Positions 34,847-44,000 of a stretch of 64,000 nt of DNA are shown here, one piece after another; the first letter of the stretch is position 1, and the number at the start of each line of letters is the position of its first letter. The translations under genes were made by a program, and so were the position numbers. Location of the stretch: positions 405,661 through 469,660 of the forward strand of contig MOYA01000002.1 in the NCBI GenBank assembly GCA_001899315.1, read 5' to 3'. The stretch is from Candidatus Obscuribacter phosphatis (GTDB lineage: Bacteria; Cyanobacteriota; Vampirovibrionia; Obscuribacterales; Obscuribacteraceae). The notes beneath the pieces were generated by a model, which saw only the letters and a program-made list of their open reading frames with translations, searched no databases and had not been told where the DNA came from.

Positions 34847-35014
34847 TTTTGTTCTGCCAATCAGCAGTTTTTTGCTACTTCATTTCACTGCCTTAAGCCG
34901 GTATTTGTTTAGACAGCTTCCTGATGAGGCAGGTCTATATAAGAAATATCAATATCAGGTATTCTCTGTTAGGAACCATTTTTCTATACCCAGATTTTAA
35001 GGTTGCTCCAGAAC

Positions 35015-38000
35015 ATGGCTCAGAAGAATAACGCCGGAGATAAAGCCGGGCAGAAAGCCGGTGCCGATTCACAGAGAGAAGTCAAAGCCGCCCCCAAGGC
35101 CCATCATGGCCTTGTTGCTGAGATCTGGCATAAGACCACGAGCGCAGTCGCTAAGCATGTCGAGAAGCATCCAATTGTGCGCTATCTAGGGGCAAAAGCC
35201 AAAGAAGGTCAGAAAGAAGTTAAGTCTTTCATTGCCAAAGCAACTAAAGCTAGTCATGCCGAGGTGGGTGCCCACAAGCTCAGCCCGAAAGAGCGCGTTG
35301 CCCACAAAGTGACTGAGTCGAAAGACCTTAAGCACGATCGCACCTATAAATTCAATGAGCACGGCAATTCCGCCGAGGTCAAAGCTCGAAACGGTTCCAC
35401 GCTTAAGCTTGAATACAAAGACTCCAAACAACCAGGCAAATTGACCGGTTATTCGGTTGTCGATAAACACGGTACCTATGTGGTTGGCGCTGAAAGCTCT
35501 AAGGATGTTTCGATCAAGTTTGATGATAAGACAGGCACGGTTATCGAGCAAAGAATAAAGGCTGATAAGGCGGGAGCTGAGCCAGTCACGGTCGAAACCC
35601 AGGCAACCCCCGAGGGCACCTTTTCGGTCATAGAACGAGATAGCTCTGGGCGCAGACGCGAAAAGCGATATTTCGACTCTTCTAGAACCGAGAGAGCGCG
35701 AACTGTCTACAAATATGAGAGAGCTTCGAAGGGTGGCGAAGGCAAAGCTAAAGAGTCGGTTGTCGCTACTCAGTTTGATGAGCGCGGCGAACTAAGACAT
35801 CAACATTTATTCGATAGTCACGATCAACTAGAGAAGCAGCAAGCTTCATCGCGTCTTGACCGCACCTATAAGAACGAGAAAGGTGTGCATAGCGAGTCGA
35901 TTGAGCGTTATGACCTAAAGAAAGATGCTCACCATCCAGTTTCGCGTTCGCTGGTGGAAAGCGACTACAATGTCGGCAAAACCAAGATTAGGCATGAACA
36001 GCTGGAAGGCGGCAAAATTACTGCTGTTCAGAAAGCTGTGCATGATGAAATGGGGCGTTTGCAAGAGTTTGAATTGCAGAGCAAAGCCGAAGCAAGTAAC
36101 TTTAAGGTCAAGTTTGATAGAAACGGACGTCCCGATAAAGTCACCGGTGAAACCGGTTCTCTGGGTGAGCAAGGCGCCAAAGAATTGGCGGTACTCTCTG
36201 GTCTGAAAGGTGAACGAGTCGCTCCGATGGACCACGGCGAATTGCTCGCTGTTCGAGGTCCATCGGCTCCCCGACAGGGCGAAAAGTCATTTGGCACCTT
36301 GGCTTTTAAAGACGGTGATAGATTTGTCAGTCGTCGTGTGGAAAACGGCATCATTTATGGTGTCAATAATGAAAAGCTAGGAACTGTAAAAGATAATGGC
36401 GATGTCACCATTGGCGGTGAATCTTTCAATATTTTGACTGATGCCAAAAAAGCGGCTGCTTTCACCGGCAAGGGCAGCGACGGGCTCTATCTTGATTTGA
36501 CAGCCGGGCAAGCTTTGAGCGGCGGCTCTAGTGAAGGTGTCAAGAACGGCGGTTTTACTGGTTATATTGAGACCGGTCGCAACCGTATGCTTACTTTAGG
36601 TGGACATGTCTTTGACGGCAGGCAGTTATTGGGTCATGTCTCAACCGACGGCAAGATGTCCTTCAATCGCGACCTTGCTCAGGCTGAGAAAGACGGCACC
36701 CCCATTAGTCAGGTGCTCATGGGTAGCAGTTTTGTCGGCAAAGAAGACGGCTTTGACCGGCGTGTCAATTTTACTCGTACCAGCAGCGGCTCTGCCTTTC
36801 TGCCCTCGCTGCCCGGTCTAGACGCTCACGGTGAGGTTGAATTGCGCTTGGGTATGGTTATTGACCGGCGCACCAATCGTCAGGTGGCCAATTTTGAAGC
36901 CCCAACTTTAAGCGAAAAGGATGGCGAGTTTTCGGGCGGCGCCCTAGTGATTGGCAATAAGAGATTGCTGCTTAATGAGGTGGAGGGTTTTGTCTTCAAA
37001 GCCAAAGTTGATGGCGAAGACAAAGTCATGCAGGGTGTTGTCGCCGGTAAAGCAGAAAAGCAGGCCGACGGTTCGCTGCGTCCCGGCAGCAGTATGGTGA
37101 TTAACCTAGACAACTATGCCGAGCTCTCTGCCTCTAACTTTAGAGAGAAGACTAAAGACTACAAGAGCGCTGAAGAACATAAGGAAAGGTCGGAGCTGCT
37201 CGATCAGTATAAATGGACCAGTGGTGTCGGCTATGTTTATGCTGAGTATCGCAAGAACGAAGACTATTCCGCTCAGGCGAAAGAAACAGCTTTCGGGCTT
37301 GCTGCCAGGCAGTTTCATTCAGATATGTCTACCATCAATAAACTTTTGAGCGGCGAACAAGTTGATCCTCGCCAGTTGCAGAAGCTTAAAGATAATCATG
37401 AACTCTATATCAATAGCTCTCTTTCGCCTTTAAAAAGGCTGGAAAGAGAAATTGACAAACCCGGACATGAGCTGGAGCGAGTTTCTGCCGATGCCCAGCG
37501 TTCGGGCAAGATCTTGCGACCGGTGCCTGGCAAACCTGGTGAGGTGGAAGAGTATGTGCTTGTCGGTAAGCTCTTTTACAAAAAGGGCTCTGAGCACCCG
37601 GTTGGCAGTGTCGATTTTGCCACAGGCAAGATGGTTTGGCCGGGTGAAGAGGGTGTAAACTCTTTGGGATCGCCGGCTTTGCGCGGCACCGTATTTGGTT
37701 GTAACTATGTCGATAAAGATGGCAAGTCGCGCAGCCTCAATTGGGTGAATGATGGGCAAGGTCTGCTTTCCACCGATACTTTGCGCAAACAGGTGGCGCA
37801 AGAATGCGCCTATGCCAAGCTGCTTTCTAAAGATAACAAAGACGAAAATTTACTTGCTGCCGATAAGCGCACTGGTGAGCTTGCCCAGCGCTATAACAAG
37901 TTGCTCAACGCCATCGATACAGGCGGTGTCAAAGACGCTTTTCTGCCTGAGAGCGGCTTTACCTCTCTTGAACTATTGAGGCGTGGACCGCGAGACATTG

Positions 38001-41000
38001 TGCGTGCAGAGCACAATAAAGAGGGACGAAACTATAGAGGCACCACGATAGCTGTGCCGCCAATGGCATCAAGCGAAGAGGTGCAGCGCACCAGCGGTGC
38101 CATGCGCTTAGGCAATGCCCATTATCTAGCCGACCATGGCAAGCTTTATCATGCTCAAGCCAAAAAGAAAGAGAATGGTGAAATTGAATGGGTAAGAGCC
38201 GAGGGTGCAGCGGGGCGGTCGCCTTGTGGCGTGCTTAGACCCGGCTATAAGGCTGAGATATTCGGGCAGAAAGAAATCATCGACTTGCAAAGCGAGAGAA
38301 CTTTTCTCTTTAAAATGCAGGTTGAAGGCGTGTCTGGTGAGCGGCTGATTGTTGGTCTGGGCGCACCGCGCCGTGATGCTGCCGGTAATTTGGTCGGCGG
38401 CGGCTTGATTGATTTACAGGAAGTTAAGAGAAGGAATAAAGAAGCTCTTACCAATATCGAGCGTTCTGCTAAGCAGTATAAAGACGATGAGACCTGGCTT
38501 GGTATTGGCGCCTTTGCCGACTGGGCTATGGGCGGCAGAGAAGCGCAATTAGATGGTGTCGCCGATAGTGCCAAGTTTGGTGATAAGCTGGTCCAAAAGC
38601 AGCTGAATCAGCTCTTTGATGAGGGTGTAGACGGCAACAGGCTCACCTCGGCGGATGCCTTGCGCAACATAGATAGCATTCAAAGGCGCATGCGCGAATT
38701 GAATATTTCGGCAGTCGATGCCGGTGAATTATCGGCTCAAGGACGCAGCAATCAGGCTGGTGTTCGAGAAGGGCTGGCCATGGTGGCAACCACGGCTTTG
38801 TCGGGAGGCAGTTCTTTGCTTGTCAATGCAGGCAGGCTCACCCTGGCTGAAGGTGCTTTGGCTACTTTTGTGGGGGGTGGACTGAGCAGTGCCGCTATCC
38901 GTCAAACCAAGGGCGGTGACTGGCGACAGTTTGCCCAAAACGCCGGCGCCGGCGGGCTTGAAACTACATTGATGCTAGCTACCGGCGGCTTGGGTAAGGT
39001 CTCTGAAAGTTTCAGCACTTTGGGCAAGAGCAGTCAGGTGGTCGAAGCTCTTGCCGATGCTCGCTATCTGCCCAAGCTGCAGGCTCTAGCCCAAGAAGGC
39101 AAGCTAGCAGGCAATCTTGCCAAACTGAGTGAACTGCAGGCTGCCGGTCAGCTCTCAAAAGTTGGCACCAGAGCTTTGGCAGAACTAGCAGAGAACCCGC
39201 AGGCTCTAAAGTTGGCAGAGCTCATGCAGAAAGGTCATCGTGAAGCCGAAGCCGTAAAGGCCGCTTGTGAATTGTTAGGCAATAAGCGCTCAGCAGAGCT
39301 GATTGGTAAGATTGCTATTGCCGGTCCGGAGAGTTTTTCGGCCATAGGAAAAGTCGGAGCTGCCTGCAATGCCACGGTTCAGACAGTAGGTTTCAATGTC
39401 ATCGGTTCGGGGCGTCATGGTGCCGAGATAGACCTCGACCCCAAGCGCTTTCTCACTAATAACGCCGAAGGTACTGCCTGGACTTTGGCAGGCGACTTCC
39501 TCGGCAATTTGACCCATGTAAATATCGGTCCAAAATTTTTAGATATGGATAACTTGAAGAGACCGCTTAGCGGCAAGGAGAAGTTTTTCGATGGTCTAGT
39601 TTCAAGCTATGCAGAAAACGTTATTAACAATTCCACCAATTCTGCCTTGATGGCGCTTACTGAGGTGCGCAAGGTCGAGCGAGAGAATATTGCTCGAGAG
39701 CTCGGTATTGACGTTGCTAAGGTCGATGACCAGATGTATGAAGAGCATAAGAACGAAGCACGCATGAGAACTTTCATTTTTGATAGGGCTCTGGAGGGGG
39801 CTGCTACAACAGTCTTTACTCATCCGATTACTCATGGTTTGACCAGCAGATTAGGTAGCCGTCTAGAGTCTCAAGCAAGTGAACGGCAAAGACGTGAAGC
39901 TCATGCTGAAGAGATACAGTTTATTGAAGATAAGATAAATAGACAACTTAGCGATAACTTTACAGATAAACAGGCTAGAGTCGAGCTGGGACTTGATACT
40001 GCTGGTGGTGTAAGCTCTTCTGGTCAAGCTGGGCGGCCGCAAGTAAGTGAGGCGAGAAATGTAGAGTCTCCTTTGTCAGCCTCCGGTAGGCATACTGAAG
40101 CGGCCGATGGTCGTAGCGAAGGCTTGGAAAAGAATGTCGCCGGTAAAACGCCCTGGCCTCTCCGTTCAAATACTGAGGCAAATAGAGATTCAAATATTAC
40201 AGGCACTGATGGTGCCACGGGCGCAGCAACTTCTTCATTTTCACAGCGTACAGTGCATACAAAGCATGAAGGCGGTGTGGAAAAGTTTGTCAATGATAAC
40301 GGTAGTATCCTCATTCTCAAGAATGGACAGGCGGCGCTAATTAAGGACGCCAAAGGGAATGAGGCTTCGGTTTATCGCGACGAAACTAATCAACCTTTTA
40401 AAATTGTCCTCAGTGATGACGCCGCTTTGCTGCGCGAAAAAGACGGCTGGCATTTGGCTCTGCCTGATGGTACCTCCGAGCGCGTCGCGCAGAAAATAGA
40501 AGTAGACAATGACGGTACCATTCATCAAATTGATGATCACGGTGTCATTGTCAGCAATACATTGAGCGGTGAACGTCATGTCTATGCCCCCGGCGATCAT
40601 CCTAAGGGACAGAAGCTTGATGTGCAGCATGAACGCAGTCGATTTGAGCAAAATCTACTCTTAGTTACAGACTCTCTTGCTTCCGCACGCATCAGAGAAG
40701 ACATGCTTGATATCGAGTTTCGCCTCAAAGGACAGGCGGGCGGTGAAGAGAAGTACACTCGTGTACTGTATGAGTTGAACAGATTGTTGGATGCTCCTGG
40801 GCTAGTACCATTAGAGAGACGCTTACGCTGGGCTGAAGAATTGACCAGTCTTGCCGCTCGACCGGAACTCTTGAGCCAAGGCAGCAACCCGACTTGCGCT
40901 ATGGCTGCCGCTGAGCAGCGCGAGTACTTCCTGCACCCTGAGACATTCTTTCAGATGATGCGTAGGCTCAATGATACTGGTTTGGCGGTGCTCTCAAACG

Positions 41001-44000
41001 GTCGTGTCTTAGATTTTAGAAAAGATGGCGCCTTGAAATTTGAGCCGGATGGTGATGCTCTAGCCCATCGAGAGCCTGGAGTGGTCTGGGCCGATGGCAA
41101 GCGCTTGGAAGTCAGTCAAATAGCGCAGACAGTGATGATGGACATCATCAGAGGCGATGCACCCGAGCCTCGTAAAAATTATTTTGCAGGCGATATAGAA
41201 CCAATGATCTCTAAGTTGACCGGCAGAGACGAAAAATTTGTCATACAGTATCCTAAAGACGCAGTCGACTTTGTCAGGCAGCTTGCCGAAATAAAAGAAC
41301 GCGGTCAGCTCTATGCCGTAGTGCAAATGGATTCGGCTCACTTAGGCGCTCGCGGTCTCACTCGCGATGGCGGGCATGCCCGAATCGTCAAAGACATTAG
41401 AACTTTACCGGCAGATCTGTACACCGCTGACGGCTTACCCGCCAAAGAAATTCTAGTCGACGGCAAGAAGACCTTGGTGCCCGACGCCGAGAAAATAGAA
41501 GTGATCTTTGGGAACACTTGGGATAAGGCTGATAGTAATCAGGTTTTGACTGCCGATAAAGCTCATTTGACCACTTTACAGAGCACCAGTGTTGAGCATC
41601 TAGAGATCTTGGCCGGGCGCCTGCGCGCCGGTGGTGCCGACCCCTATGAAAGAGCCGAATTGTTGACTTGGAAGACCTGCTTTTTGAGTGCGGTGCTCGA
41701 TAAGAAAATAGTTGGTGCTGATTCTAGAACTGCAGAGGCGGCTCTCACTAAGGTGGTGGATGGTTCTCTTACCACAAAAGAGCTTCGTGCTGAGTACGAC
41801 AAAATAGAAAGTGAGTTTGTCGATGGAATCTGTCGGCAAAGAAAACTTTTGTCTGGCGATAAGGCAGAACAGCTTTTGCGTTTGCAATTGCATGACATGC
41901 TTGCCGGAAATTGCATAAAAAAAGATGACTTGATTGATATGGGTATCAATTATAGAGATAGGCACTATTTCGATGCTCTTAGTCGCGTTAAGCGCCGACT
42001 GTCCAATATGGAATTATTGGAAGAGCGAATCGCGGAGGGAAGGCTCGATCTATCTGATGCTCCTGCTGGTGCTGAACAAGCACCTCTGGTGGTATCGGGC
42101 ACCGCTGCCGATTCTCTAGGCTGGGCACTTAGCGCTATGCGCGATGCCAACGAAGCAGAGGCACAGCCCCATCCAGAGCGAGTCTTGCATAAGCTTTCTG
42201 AAAATTTGGCGCTGTCAAAAGACGATGTTAGGCAATTGGATGCACGATTAGAAGACTTTAAAGCTCAGAATCCTGATTTTGTCGCCCGTGGGTCTGAGTT
42301 AGATGCCGAGACGAGAATCATCGATGCGCTGAAAGAAAACGTCAGTATTACCTTTGAGAAGACCACTTTTGATGCGGTCAATGGCATTGCCAGTCAGGCT
42401 GGGTTAGAGTGGAAACTTGATAAGCTCCGACAAAAGGGTGAACTGCATAATTATGAAGCCACTGTGCTTAACCTGGCCGGCTTTAAACAGGCAAATGATA
42501 AATTTAGCCATGCAGTGGGCGACTTGGTGCTCAAGGCTGCTAGTCACTATCTGCGTGACTGCGGTCTTGCCGACATAACTCCTATAAAGCTTGCCGGCGA
42601 CAAGTTCGCGCTCATCGCCCCTCGTGGTAGCGCAGATACAGTCCATGCTTTATTGCAATCAATAGAGATCACACCCGCTTCTGATCATGTGTTTATTAAG
42701 GCAATCTCTGCCAAAGGTGACAAGTTCGAGCGCCGGATTCCTCCTTTTGCCGACCCTAAAGCTAAGGACGGCCAGGGCGATTCTTCTGACTTGAGTCCTG
42801 CATCTAAGGACGCGGCAGGTGGTGTCCTCATAAAAGTAGCCGCCACTGGCGCCAATGCCATGCGTACAATCAGTCTGGTTGGTGAAAAAGGAGAACGTTC
42901 CACTCTGGAAATTATCAATGATATTCATGGTAATGGTCCCCAGAAAAGTCCCCTGGTTAAAGTCGACAATGTGACGGCGCTTTCTCAGAAAGAAGGGCAT
43001 GAGGCGAGAAAACTCGCTAATCTGGGGCGTCAAGATCTGCTTGCATCCAACACAATTTCTCATACTATTGTTGATTCTCTTGGTAAAGCCGGCTACCGCT
43101 CAGGCTCTGGTGACTTCGAGCCGGGGCGGTTGCGCGATCTCAGTCAGGAAACTGAGGCACTTAAGCAGATGCTGTCTAAGCATTTCTCTAAAGAAGAACT
43201 TGTCACCTTGGCGTCTGTTTTGGAGCAGGAAGGTCATAAGCTTAGAGCCGCCTATTTGCTTGATAGAGGCACCGGCATTATGGCTAAGAACGCTTATGAA
43301 GAGTTGCTCAAGCAGCAAGTGGACAGCGGTGAGGCTGACGGTCTGATTGTCTGCGACGTCAAAGGTTTCGCCGGGGTCAACGGCGTGACGCGATATAACC
43401 GTAGTCTGGGCATGAACCGCGCCGTGGGCGATGCTGCCATAGCTGCTACCGTAGACGCTTTGCGCGATGCTGTGCGCATGAGCGGGTTGCCCAAGCATCT
43501 AGCCGACAAAGTTGTTTTGGCGCGTCTAGGCGGCGATGAACTTGGTCTTGTCTTGCCGTCAGAGTTGACAGCTGCTCAAAGGAAAGAAATGCTGGGTGAA
43601 GTGGATTCGATTAGACTGGCTATCAAAGTAAACCAAGGTGTTGTCGATGTGCGGCGTTTTAACCCTGGTGAAGCCCTAAGACCTGGTGAAATTGACATTG
43701 GCATAGCCGCTGGGCTTGCCGATCTCAAGTTTGCTCGCGCTGAGCAAGATTTACGTCTTAAGCTGGACGGCTTCAAGTCTGAAGGCAAGATGGACCAGGC
43801 AAAGGCAATTCTAGAGGCAGAGCGAGAGAAGCACAGCTTAAACCATGCGCGCTTCAATGAGCTTGAGAAAGCCCTCGATAAACCAGATACATCGCTGGTT
43901 ATGGGATTGCATAGCATCTTGCAGGGTCAAGGCGATGCAGCATCAGAGCATGTCAAACAGGCGCAAAAGCAGTTTAGGGTGCTGGAAGAAAGAGACTTTG

